From contig DMER01000169.1 of the NCBI GenBank assembly GCA_003451645.1, forward strand, positions 1 to 21,730: a DNA stretch of 21,730 nucleotides, in the 5' to 3' direction. This document shows positions 6,964 to 14,318 of the stretch, piece after piece; the first letter of the stretch is position 1, and each line of letters starts with the position of its first letter. The translations under genes and the position numbers were made by a program. The notes beneath the pieces are model-generated. The model saw only the letters and a list, made by a program, of their open reading frames with translations, did no database searches and was not told where the DNA came from. The stretch is from Alphaproteobacteria bacterium (GTDB lineage Bacteria; Pseudomonadota; Alphaproteobacteria; Micropepsales; Micropepsaceae).

Positions 6964-7007
6964 CTGGCCCTTTTAGCGCAGGCGCCGCCTTCCCACCAGA
7001 GGCAGTC

Positions 7008-7035
7008 TTGCGCTCGGCGGCTTGCGGGTTAGAGT
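7008..7035 (+). promoter_or_regulatory. Possible promoter of the thioesterase-hydrolase operon
   Basis: TTGCGC (7008-7013) and TAGAGT (7030-7035) are spaced by 16 bases. The layout is like the candidate upstream of the oxidase subunit IV gene. A start near 7042 would give a leader of about 28 bases to the ATG at 7070. Confidence 0.3.
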
Positions 7036-7069
7036 GGGGCTTCCAATGGTTCGGGCGGACGTACCCCTT

Positions 7070-7525
7070 ATGACCGATGATTTGCTTGAAGAGACCACGC
7101 CAGACATCCCGCCCGGCTATCAGCGGATGAATTGGTTCCAAGGGTTTGGCCGGGCGATAGGGCCGCTCTATGAGCTCGACCACGCTGACGGCAGCTATGT
7201 GCGGGCGTTTCTGGTGTGCGAGCACCACACGAATGGCATGAAGAACTGCCATGGCGGTATGCTGATGGCCTTTGCCGATATGGCCTTGGGCCATGCGGTG
7301 ACCATGCAGACCAACAGGTTCTGGGTCACGGTGCGGATGGTGACCGACTTTGTGGACGCAGCTCATGTGGGGGATTGGGTCGAAGGAACCGGCACGATTG
7401 CCGCATCAGAGGACGACTTCTTCACTGTCCAAGGGCGCATCTGGTCAGGGCCCAAAGTGATCATGACCGCCACAGGCGTGTTCAAGGCGCTGGGTATCCG
7501 GCCACAGAGAAAGCGTCCCCAATGA
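7070..7525 (+). CDS. PaaI-type hotdog-fold thioesterase
   Basis: The 151-aa product has the hotdog thioesterase core: a central CHGGMLMAFADMALGHA helix with the HGG loop and the acidic residue used for thioester hydrolysis, followed by beta strands VTVRMVTDF and DWVEGTGTI. By family it hydrolyses acyl-CoA or related thioesters in the cytoplasm; the substrate cannot be predicted. I start at ATG 7070, which gives the usual short N-terminus. An in-frame ATG at 7046 has a somewhat better G-rich upstream stretch and would add eight residues, so that start is open. The stop overlaps the ATG of the next gene (ATGA). Confidence 0.87.
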   Translation: MTDDLLEETTPDIPPGYQRMNWFQGFGRAIGPLYELDHADGSYVRAFLVCEHHTNGMKNCHGGMLMAFADMALGHAVTMQTNRFWVTVRMVTDFVDAAHVGDWVEGTGTIAASEDDFFTVQGRIWSGPKVIMTATGVFKALGIRPQRKRPQ

Positions 7526-8484
7526 GTGCTGGTCCCGCTGAAACTCCCAAGCCCGGATTGCTCTCGGCCTTTCATGGCGAGGCGGTTGCCGGACCCGATT
7601 GGTTTGAAAGCGCGGTGGCGACACCGGCCCAGTCGCATGTGGTGACGGTGGACGGTTGCCCAATCCATTACCTGCAATGGGGCACGCGGGGGCGGCCAGG
7701 TTTGCTGCTGGTGCATGGCAATGGCGCACACGCCTTTTGGTGGTCCTTCATCGCGCCGTTCTTTGCGGCCGAGTTCAACGTGGTCGCGATGGACCTGTCG
7801 GGCATGGGCGATAGCGGCCGGCGGACGACCTATACGATGGAGCACTTCGTCGCAGAGCAATTGGCCGTGTGCGAGCATGCGGGCCTGTTTGACGCGCCCC
7901 GGCCGCCGATCATCGCGGCGCATAGTTTTGGCGGCTTTGTCACGATCTTGACCGGAGCCTTGCATGGCGAGCGGTTGGGTGGGGTTGTGATTGTGGACTC
8001 GCCCGTGTCCCCTCCAGAGCGGCGCCATGAAGGGCCGCCGCACCGCGAAATCCGCCCGCATCGCATCTATCCGGAGCTGGCGCAAGCCTTGGGGCGGTTT
8101 CGCCTGGCCCCGGAGCAGCCCTGCGAGAACCTCTATATTGTCGACTTCATCGCCCGGAAATCTCTGGTGCAGGTGCCAGGGGGCTGGACGTGGAAGTTCG
8201 ATCCGTCGATCTGGACGCGCTTTTCCATTGGCGATATGGCGGCGCGGCTAAAGGCGACGCGATGCCGGATCGCGATCTTCCGGGGCGAGTTGTCCGATCT
8301 GATGCCGCATGAGGTGGGGGAATATATGTTCAATCTTCTGGGCCGCTCCGCGCCCGTGGTCGAAATCCCGCAAGCGCGCCATCATGTGATGCTTGATCAG
8401 CCTTTGGCCTTTGTTGCCGCGATGCGGGCATTGCTCGCGGATTGGGAGCACTCCTCGCCCAGCCGTAAACCGATGGGGCTTTAG
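7522..8484 (+). CDS. Alpha/beta hydrolase
   Basis: The 320-aa protein has an alpha/beta-hydrolase fold. The oxyanion-loop HGNG lies at 65-68, the nucleophile elbow AHSFGG places Ser135, and the likely acid is Asp259 (GELSD). The catalytic His is probably His288 in ARHHVMLDQP, a typical C-terminal signature. The first 40 residues precede the core and look like a short N-terminal extension. There is no signal peptide, so it is cytoplasmic. The ATG is inside the ATGA overlap with the thioesterase stop, indicating translational coupling. An in-frame open frame extends further upstream into the thioesterase gene but carries no domain. The substrate is probably an ester, unknown in detail. Confidence 0.88.
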   Translation: MSAGPAETPKPGLLSAFHGEAVAGPDWFESAVATPAQSHVVTVDGCPIHYLQWGTRGRPGLLLVHGNGAHAFWWSFIAPFFAAEFNVVAMDLSGMGDSGRRTTYTMEHFVAEQLAVCEHAGLFDAPRPPIIAAHSFGGFVTILTGALHGERLGGVVIVDSPVSPPERRHEGPPHREIRPHRIYPELAQALGRFRLAPEQPCENLYIVDFIARKSLVQVPGGWTWKFDPSIWTRFSIGDMAARLKATRCRIAIFRGELSDLMPHEVGEYMFNLLGRSAPVVEIPQARHHVMLDQPLAFVAAMRALLADWEHSSPSRKPMGL

Positions 8485-8486
8485 GT

Positions 8487-9731
8487 ATGGGTCGCGTTCT
8501 TCTCGTTGCTTTTTTGGGGTTGGTGTTTGCTGGCCATGCCATCGCGCAGGAGCCGCGGATTGCAGGGCTGCTCACCGCCGTGATCGAGGCTGGATCGCCG
8601 CCGCGCTTGCAAGCGCAAGGGTGTGCAGTCTTTGCCGAGGACGGCCGGACTTGCGCTCGGCCGATGCGGGAAGATGCGCTGGTGCGGGTAGCGTCAATCT
8701 CAAAGCTTGTCACCGCACTCGGCGTGATGCGCATGGTGGAAACGGGCAAGCTTGATCTCGATGCGGATATTTCGGGGTATTTGGGCTACCCGGTGCAGCA
8801 TCCTGAGTTTCCGGATCGGGCTTTGACCTTGCGGCAGCTTCTCACGCACACCTCCGCGCTGACCGATGGTACGGGATATGTGTTTGGCCTTGGCACCCGG
8901 GTAGAGCCTAGCTTTGGCGATGCGGGCCGGTTCGATCCAGACCATGCGCCGGGCGCGTTCTTCCGTTACGCCAATTACAATTTTGTGGTCATTGGCACGA
9001 TCATGGAGCGGGTGAGCGGGGAGCGCTTTGACCGGTTGATGGATCGTTTGGTGCTGACGCCTCTCAGCATTGAGGGGTGTTTCAACTGGGCGCAGTGTCC
9101 GGATGGTGCGCTTGCCAAGGCCGCTGTGCTCTACCGCACCGGGCCGGATGAAACCCAATGGGCGCCGGAGGGGCCATGGATCGCGCAGGTCGATGACCTG
9201 AAAGGACTGCGCCCGCCATGCCCGGTCTATCGCGAGGACGCGGCGGCGCCGTGCGATCTCACTGCCTACAAGCCTGGAGAGAATGGCGGCCTGTTCAGCC
9301 CGCAAGGGGGATTGCGCATCTCGCTGGCAGGCTTGGGGCGGATTGTGGCGATGCTTCTGAGCGATGGTCAGGGACCGGCAGGCCCGTTTCTGATGCCGCG
9401 ATCGGTAGCTCAGATCTTTGCTCCAGGATGGCAGGTCCCCAGTGCGGGCGAGACAGAGAAGGGGACCATGTGCGGCTATGGTCTGTCGATCCATTTGCTG
9501 TCGGGGGCCAATAAACATGGCTGCCGGGATGATGTGTTCGCCGATGGCAAATCGCGGGCAGGCCATATCGGCGAGGCCTATGGACTTTATGGCGGGGTGT
9601 GGATCGATCGCGCGGCCAAACGCGGTTCCATCTATTTGGTCACCGGAACGGCTGCCGATCCCAGAAGCGCACCAGGCCAACACTCCGCTTTCACCAGGAT
9701 TGAGGAGTGGGCGGCTGCTAAGGTCCGCTAA
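8487..9731 (+). CDS. Exported beta-lactamase-family serine hydrolase
   Basis: The 414-aa product starts with a clear signal peptide (about 1-20, ending A-I-A before Q21), so it is exported. The class C beta-lactamase/esterase fold is shown by S70-x-x-K73 in the VASISK stretch, the Y161-A-N163 motif in RYANYNF, and H360-I-G362 in place of the KTG box. Such proteins are usually esterases or D-amino-acid peptidases rather than resistance enzymes. Several cysteines lie in the mature part and could form disulfides in the periplasm. The gene starts two bases after the hydrolase stop, with only a weak ribosome binding site, so it probably depends on coupling. It is the last gene of the three-gene operon. 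Confidence 0.87.
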   Translation: MGRVLLVAFLGLVFAGHAIAQEPRIAGLLTAVIEAGSPPRLQAQGCAVFAEDGRTCARPMREDALVRVASISKLVTALGVMRMVETGKLDLDADISGYLGYPVQHPEFPDRALTLRQLLTHTSALTDGTGYVFGLGTRVEPSFGDAGRFDPDHAPGAFFRYANYNFVVIGTIMERVSGERFDRLMDRLVLTPLSIEGCFNWAQCPDGALAKAAVLYRTGPDETQWAPEGPWIAQVDDLKGLRPPCPVYREDAAAPCDLTAYKPGENGGLFSPQGGLRISLAGLGRIVAMLLSDGQGPAGPFLMPRSVAQIFAPGWQVPSAGETEKGTMCGYGLSIHLLSGANKHGCRDDVFADGKSRAGHIGEAYGLYGGVWIDRAAKRGSIYLVTGTAADPRSAPGQHSAFTRIEEWAAAKVR

Positions 9732-9738
9732 CGGACGG

Positions 9739-9766
9739 TTGCTCAGGCCGAATCGGCTGCTATAGT
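9739..9766 (+). promoter_or_regulatory. Likely promoter of the oxidase subunit IV-pnt operon
   Basis: TTGCTC (9739-9744) and TATAGT (9761-9766) are 16 bases apart, and the -10 sits in GCTATAGTC, close to the GCTAnAwC form known for Caulobacter housekeeping promoters. A start near 9773 leaves a leader of about 40 bases. Confidence 0.45.
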
Positions 9767-9812
9767 CCCGGCCAGATTGATCATTGCCTTACAGGGTACC
9801 AAGGAGACCGCG

Positions 9813-9956
9813 ATGGCCGACAACCACCCTCATGTCCGTGGAAAGATGGATATCCGCGCACAGAATGAAACCTTTGATCTGTTCTGGTCCCTGACCAAGT
9901 GGGGAACCATTTTTGTCGTGCTCACGCTTATTTTGATGGCGATCTTCCTCGTTTAG
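9813..9956 (+). CDS. aa3-type cytochrome c oxidase subunit IV
   Basis: This 47-aa gene is easy to miss. It has a soluble start with the family's signature (HPHVRGKMDIRAQNETF) followed by one transmembrane helix (about 31-47). It fits the small bacterial aa3 oxidase subunit IV family (COX4_pro_2), which packs beside subunits I and III of the oxidase. AAGGAG (9801-9806) is six bases from the ATG, a strong ribosome binding site. In many Alphaproteobacteria this gene sits directly before the transhydrogenase operon rather than with the other oxidase genes, and the same holds here. Confidence 0.9.
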   Translation: MADNHPHVRGKMDIRAQNETFDLFWSLTKWGTIFVVLTLILMAIFLV

Positions 9957-10071
9957 TCCCGATACTCCCGCCTGCTTCGCGTTCCCCCGGCTTGAGTCTG
10001 CATGACAGCCTGCGCGGCCATTTGGGCTGCGGACTGCGTGTCACCTAGGGTTTGAAAGGACTTACCCGCCT

Positions 10072-11199
10072 ATGCTTATCGCGATACCAAAAGAACGCAG
10101 GCCCCAAGAGACGCGCGTTGCCGCGACCCCAGACACGGTCAAGAAGTTCAAGGCCCTTGGTTGCGATGTGGTCGTCGAAGCAGGCGCGGGCGCAGGCGCC
10201 AAGGTTGCCGATCAGCTTTACGCGGACGCCGGTGCGCAGGTTGCAGGATCGGCGGCGGACGTCCTCAAGGACGCGGATATTGTGCTCAAGGTCGCCCGGC
10301 CGATGGATGACGAGCTGCCCTTGTTCAAGCGCGGCGCGATGCTCGCGGCCATCCTGGCGCCTTACGCGAACAAGGCGGACGCGGCGAAATATGCGGCGCA
10401 AGGGATCAACGCCTTTGCCATGGAATTCATGCCGCGCATCACGCGTGCGCAGTCGATGGATGTGCTGTCCAGCCAAGCCAATTTGGCCGGCTACAAGGCT
10501 GTGATCGACGCGGCCGCGCAGTTTAATCGCGCTTTTCCCATGATGATGACGGCGGCAGGCACGATCGCGCCCGCGCGCGTCATGGTGTTCGGCGCGGGTG
10601 TCGCCGGTCTTCAGGCGATCGCGACCGCCAAGCGGCTTGGCGCTATCGTCTCTGCGACGGATGTGCGTCCAGCAGCAAAAGAGCAAGTTGAGTCGCTCGG
10701 CGGGACCTTTGTCGCGGTGATCGACGAGGAGTTCAAACAAGCTGAGACAGCGGCTGGCTATGCCAAGCCGATGTCGGCGGAGTACCAGGCCAAGCAAGCG
10801 GCCCTGGTTGCCGACACTATCAAGAAGCAGGACATCGCCATTACAACAGCGCTCATTCCAGGCCGGCCTGCGCCGGTGCTGATCACCGAGGACATGGTCA
10901 AGTCGATGAAGCCTGGATCGGTCATTGTCGATCTGGCGGTCGAGCAAGGCGGGAATTGCCCCCTATCCAAGGCGGGCGAGATTGTCGACGTCCATGGCGT
11001 CACCATCATGGGGCTTCTGAACCTGCCTGGACGGCTGGCAACGGATGCCACGTCGCTCTATGCGCGCAATCTGCTGAATTTCTTGACACCCCTGATCGAG
11101 AAGGGCGGCAAGTCGCTCAAGATCGATTGGGAAGACGAGATCATCAAAGGCACCTGCCTGACCAAGGATGGCGCCGTTATTCACCCCGCCTTGCAATAG
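10072..11199 (+). CDS. pntAA: NAD(P)+ transhydrogenase subunit alpha part 1 (NAD-binding, domain I)
   Basis: The 375-aa protein is the soluble NAD(H)-binding domain I of proton-translocating transhydrogenase. It begins LIAIPKERRPQETRVAATPD, typical for the alanine-dehydrogenase-like fold. The dinucleotide-binding loop GAGVAG is at 174-179, followed by the acidic residue in ATDVRP. Together with PntAB and PntB it transfers hydride from NADH to NADP+ at the expense of the proton gradient, supplying NADPH. The alpha chain is split from its membrane part, as in Rhodospirillum-type enzymes. AAGGA lies about 11 bases upstream of the ATG, a rather long spacing. The PntAB gene follows after seven bases. 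Confidence 0.95.
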   Translation: MLIAIPKERRPQETRVAATPDTVKKFKALGCDVVVEAGAGAGAKVADQLYADAGAQVAGSAADVLKDADIVLKVARPMDDELPLFKRGAMLAAILAPYANKADAAKYAAQGINAFAMEFMPRITRAQSMDVLSSQANLAGYKAVIDAAAQFNRAFPMMMTAAGTIAPARVMVFGAGVAGLQAIATAKRLGAIVSATDVRPAAKEQVESLGGTFVAVIDEEFKQAETAAGYAKPMSAEYQAKQAALVADTIKKQDIAITTALIPGRPAPVLITEDMVKSMKPGSVIVDLAVEQGGNCPLSKAGEIVDVHGVTIMGLLNLPGRLATDATSLYARNLLNFLTPLIEKGGKSLKIDWEDEIIKGTCLTKDGAVIHPALQ

Positions 11200-11206
11200 G
11201 TCACCC

Positions 11207-11536
11207 ATGGACGCCATCGATCCCTTTGTCTTCCGTCTTTCGATTTTCGTGCTGGCGATCTTCGTGGGCTATTACGTGGTGTGGAGTGTTACGCCCGCAC
11301 TGCATACGCCGCTGATGGCGGTCACCAACGCGATCTCGTCAGTGATCATCGTGGGTGCGCTCATTGCCGTCGCGGCGGGCGGCGCTCAGCCATCAGGCGC
11401 AGCATGGACGTCCAAGATCTTTGGCTTCCTCGCCGTAATCCTCGCATCCGTGAATATCTTTGGCGGCTTCCTCGTCACGAGGCGCATGCTGGCCATGTAT
11501 AAGAAGAAAGAGCGCGCGCCAGGAGCCGCCAAATGA
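11207..11536 (+). CDS. pntAB: NAD(P)+ transhydrogenase subunit alpha part 2 (membrane)
   Basis: The 109-aa product is the short membrane part of the alpha chain. It has three hydrophobic segments (about 10-28, 35-58 and 68-90) and a basic, lysine-rich C-terminus (YKKKERAP). It forms part of the proton-conducting domain II together with PntB. I start at ATG 11207 (DAIDPFVFRLSIF), which matches the family's N-terminus; a longer in-frame extension overlaps pntAA and adds nothing. The stop overlaps the pntB start (ATGA). Confidence 0.93.
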   Translation: MDAIDPFVFRLSIFVLAIFVGYYVVWSVTPALHTPLMAVTNAISSVIIVGALIAVAAGGAQPSGAAWTSKIFGFLAVILASVNIFGGFLVTRRMLAMYKKKERAPGAAK

Positions 11537-12960
11537 GCATGACCGCCGATATCGCAGCGCTTCTCTATCTGGTCTCGGGCGTGTTGTTCATCCTGGCCTT
11601 GCGCGGGTTGTCGAGCCCGGAGTCCAGCCGCCAAGGTAATATGTATGGCATGCTCGGCATGGCGATCGCTGTGGCGACGACCTTGGCGCTCACGGCAGGT
11701 GGCGGCTTTGACGGACTGACCTGGGGCATGATTGCTGCAGGTGTGCTCATCGGCGGATTGATCGGCGCCGCAATCGCTGGCCGCGTTGCGATGACGGCGA
11801 TGCCGCAATTGGTGGCCGCCTTCCACAGCCTCGTTGGTTTGGCCGCCGTGTTTGTTGCTGCAGCGGCTCTCTATGCGCCGGCCGATTTCCACATCATGGC
11901 GGGCAATCAGATCAAGATGGCCAGCCTGATCGAGATGTCTCTGGGCGTGGCCATTGGGGCCATCACTTTTTCAGGGTCGGTCATTGCCTTTGCCAAGCTC
12001 AACGGGAACATGTCGGGCGCGCCGATCATGTTGCCGGGCCGGCATTTCCTGAACCTGTTCCTCTTTGGGCTGATGGTCACTTACATGATTCTGTTCGCCC
12101 GGTCTGGCGGTCTGGGGGACGGCGCGCTCTATCTCTTTTGGGCGATTACGCTGCTGGCCTTTATCATTGGCGTCACGATCATTATCCCGATTGGCGGCGC
12201 GGATATGCCCGTCGTGGTGTCGATGCTCAATTCCTATTCAGGTTGGGCTGCTGCCGGGATCGGCTTTACGCTGGAGAACACAGCCCTCATCATCACCGGC
12301 GCCCTGGTCGGATCGTCGGGCGCGATCCTGAGCTACCTCATGTGCAAGGGCATGAACCGCTCTTTCATCTCGGTCATTCTGGGCGGCTTTGGCGGCGAGA
12401 CGGATCTCAGCGGCGGCAAGGTGGAGACGCGGCCCGTCAAGCAAGGCTCCGCCGACGATGCTGCCTTTATCATGAAGAATGCGGGCTCGGTCATCATCGT
12501 GCCGGGCTATGGCATGGCGGTGGCGCAGGCACAGCACGCGCTGCGCGAGATGGCGGACATCCTAAAGAAAGAGGGGGTCAAGGTCACCTATGCGATCCAT
12601 CCCGTCGCGGGGCGGATGCCGGGCCATATGAACGTGCTCCTGGCCGAAGCGAATGTGCCCTATGACGAGGTGTTCGAGCTTGAGGACATCAATTCCCAAT
12701 TCGCGCAGGCCGATGTCGCTTATGTGATCGGCGCCAATGACGTCACCAACCCGTCGGCCAAGACCAATCCCAAGAGCCCCATTTTCGGGATGCCGATCCT
12801 GGATGTCGAGAAAGCCAAAACCGTGCTCTTCATCAAGCGCGGCATGGGCTCAGGCTATGCGGGCATCGAGAACGAGCTGTTCTTCCGCGACAACACGATG
12901 ATGCTTTTCGCCGATGCGAAGAAAATGACCGAGGGGATCGTCAAGGCGTTGGGGCATTGA
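11533..12960 (+). CDS. pntB: NAD(P)+ transhydrogenase subunit beta
   Basis: The 475-aa protein has a multi-helix membrane region (about 1-265) and a soluble NADP(H)-binding domain III (about 300-475). Domain III shows GYGMAVAQAQ (325-334), the HPVAGRMPGHMNVLLAEA segment, GANDVTNP, and the KRGMGSGYAG loop, all hallmark NADP-site elements. AGGAG sits eight bases before the ATG, which overlaps the pntAB stop. It ends the four-gene unit with oxidase subunit IV, pntAA and pntAB. The gene is intact, and no clear terminator follows. Confidence 0.95.
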   Translation: MSMTADIAALLYLVSGVLFILALRGLSSPESSRQGNMYGMLGMAIAVATTLALTAGGGFDGLTWGMIAAGVLIGGLIGAAIAGRVAMTAMPQLVAAFHSLVGLAAVFVAAAALYAPADFHIMAGNQIKMASLIEMSLGVAIGAITFSGSVIAFAKLNGNMSGAPIMLPGRHFLNLFLFGLMVTYMILFARSGGLGDGALYLFWAITLLAFIIGVTIIIPIGGADMPVVVSMLNSYSGWAAAGIGFTLENTALIITGALVGSSGAILSYLMCKGMNRSFISVILGGFGGETDLSGGKVETRPVKQGSADDAAFIMKNAGSVIIVPGYGMAVAQAQHALREMADILKKEGVKVTYAIHPVAGRMPGHMNVLLAEANVPYDEVFELEDINSQFAQADVAYVIGANDVTNPSAKTNPKSPIFGMPILDVEKAKTVLFIKRGMGSGYAGIENELFFRDNTMMLFADAKKMTEGIVKALGH

Positions 12961-13078
12961 GGCAGCGTTGTAAGCTGTCACCAAATTGCAACGATGCGCG
13001 GTCAGCATGTTTGAGCGCGGTTCACAGCAGCACATCCATGGCATAGAAGGGTTTACTCGTAACCGCGTGAGGTAACCG

Positions 13079-13504
13079 ATGCCCCCGATCAATCAGATTT
13101 TGTCTTCTGCTCGTAAGGTCCTGGTGCTTGGCGCACTTGGCGCAGCCCTTTCCGCCTGCACCTATGTCGGCCAGCAAGCCGATGGCACCACCAACATTGT
13201 GGGCCTTGCGGCCGTGCAGGTGACACCGCACCCCGGCTCGCCGCCGCCCAAGGTGTCGGTGCAATCGCTTGGGCTCACGATTTCCGATCGCGCGCCGGAT
13301 TCAGGCGTTGTTCTGGGCTATTCGGACCGGACCTTTAGCGCGCAAGGGACTGGCCATCATTATCCGCACACGGATAACCAACACTATCGGCACACCCGCA
13401 ATGGCGAGATTGACTTCATCGCTCACGGCGAGGCGGAGGAGTACCGTCCGCGCTACTACAAGAAAAAGCGCAAGTGGCGCCGCGGCTGCCGCTGCTATCG
13501 CTAA
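13079..13504 (+). CDS. Small predicted lipoprotein with a basic C-terminus
   Basis: The 141-aa product has an N-terminal signal (about 1-26) ending in a lipobox (L-S-A-C, Cys27), so it is likely lipidated and membrane-anchored. The mature part has a Pro-rich stretch, a His/Tyr-rich segment (HHYPHTDNQHYRH), and a strongly basic tail with two cysteines (KKKRKWRRGCRCYR). I do not recognise the family. GAGGT lies six bases before the ATG. A 7-bp inverted repeat (CGCGGTT 13016-13022, AACCGCG 13061-13067) ends one base before this ribosome binding site and could form a leader helix. It is convergent with the next gene, ten bases apart. Confidence 0.72.
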   Translation: MPPINQILSSARKVLVLGALGAALSACTYVGQQADGTTNIVGLAAVQVTPHPGSPPPKVSVQSLGLTISDRAPDSGVVLGYSDRTFSAQGTGHHYPHTDNQHYRHTRNGEIDFIAHGEAEEYRPRYYKKKRKWRRGCRCYR

Positions 13505-13514
13505 GGCGAACGGC

Positions 13515-13919
13515 TTAGTTCTGGGCTTTGGTGCGCGTCAGCCGTGCACCAAGCCACGCGCAAGGAAGCGGCAGCAATAGCCCCAGGGCCGCCATCCACA
13601 AAGGGTGGGGGATCAACGTGAGGTTCATTGCAGCCCCGGCCGTAATCAAGGCACCCACCAAAAGCCCTGGCCAAAGTGTGGTGCGCGCTATGGCCGTCGC
13701 TACAATGGCGCCCAAGAAGGCGCCCAACGTCCAACCCGCCACAACGATTGCAAGCGCCTGCCAGGGCGCGGAGGCGACATAGGCCTTCAGCCCATCTAGC
13801 GAGAGGTCTGTTGGGGGAGGGTAGATCTGGTGACCCAGATATTCGACTAGGGTCACCGTTCCGACGGCAACGGCGGCGCCAGTCAAGGTGGCGAGTACAT
13901 TGGTCAGGATGGACGTCAT
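13515..13919 (-). CDS. Small hydrophobic membrane protein
   Basis: The 134-aa product has about four hydrophobic stretches: one near the N-terminus (ATLTGAAVAVGTVTLVEYL), one in the middle (ALAIVVAGWTLGAFLGAIV), one after it (LLVGALITAGAAM) and one at the end (WMAALGLLLPLPCAWLGA). It is probably an inner-membrane protein. I do not recognise the family. ATG 13919 has GGG about nine bases upstream; GTG 13928 in the same frame is another possible start. It runs in the same direction as rpsU, with about 30 bases between, so they may be cotranscribed. Confidence 0.65.
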   Translation of the reverse strand: MTSILTNVLATLTGAAVAVGTVTLVEYLGHQIYPPPTDLSLDGLKAYVASAPWQALAIVVAGWTLGAFLGAIVATAIARTTLWPGLLVGALITAGAAMNLTLIPHPLWMAALGLLLPLPCAWLGARLTRTKAQN

Positions 13920-13949
13920 CGTCAGCACCCAAGGAGCAGCAACGCTGCG

Positions 13950-14177
13950 CTAGACCTTCTTGGGGGTCGGGGGCAGGAGGCCTTCGCGTTGCAGCTTCTT
14001 GCGCTGGAGCTTGCGGGCGCGACGGACGGCCTCAGCACGTTCACGTGCGCGGCGCTCAGATGGCTTTTCGAAGTGATTCCGCAGCTTCATCTCGCGGAAC
14101 AGGCCCTCGCGTTGAAGTTTTTTCTTAAGCGCCTTCAAGGCCTGGTCGATATTGTTATCGCGAACGACGATCTGCAA
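13950..14177 (-). CDS. rpsU: 30S ribosomal protein S21
   Basis: The 75-aa product is clearly S21. It starts [19 protein letters not shown], has the conserved [21 protein letters not shown] core, and ends in a basic tail. It is part of the small ribosomal subunit. The start codon is TTG (14177), shown by GAGGAG seven bases upstream and by the family's conserved N-terminus, MQ(I/V). No ATG is available there. The gene is divergent from def, with about 140 bases between that hold a small inverted repeat (CAGTG 14224-14228, CACTG 14235-14239). An inverted repeat follows the stop (GCAGC/GCTGC, 13936-13948) without a convincing T-tract. Confidence 0.95.
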   Translation of the reverse strand: MQIVVRDNNIDQALKALKKKLQREGLFREMKLRNHFEKPSERRARERAEAVRRARKLQRKKLQREGLLPPTPKKV

Positions 14178-14283
14178 GCGGACTCTCCTCTGCCAAGATG
14201 TTCAATGAAAGACTTAAAGCGGCCAGTGCCCCGACACTGTCCGGTGAGGGTGTGTAACAGAGGCTCGTGGAATTGTCTAGCTC

Positions 14284-14312
14284 TTGTCCAAAGACCCAAC
14301 CCGGCGCATATC
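14284..14312 (+). promoter_or_regulatory. Candidate def promoter giving a leaderless start
   Basis: TTGTCC (14284-14289) and CATATC (14307-14312) are exactly 17 bases apart. The expected transcription start, about seven bases after the -10, falls on the A of the def ATG at 14319. No Shine-Dalgarno sequence lies before the ATG, which agrees with a leaderless mRNA. Confidence 0.35.
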
Positions 14313-14318
14313 AAGTGC

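Noticed and set aside
5118..7032. Frames of 239, 302 and 283 codons around the DUF2332 and AMP nucleosidase genes
   Set aside because: They are shadows in other frames or strands of two intact recognised genes.
10045..10947. Open frame of 300 codons on the minus strand
   Set aside because: It is antisense to pntAA, with arginine/histidine-rich composition and no domain.
13501..13932. Alternative minus-strand frame of 143 codons at the membrane-protein locus
   Set aside because: The frame at 13515-13919 has clear transmembrane segments; this one is Arg/His/Asp-rich without pattern.
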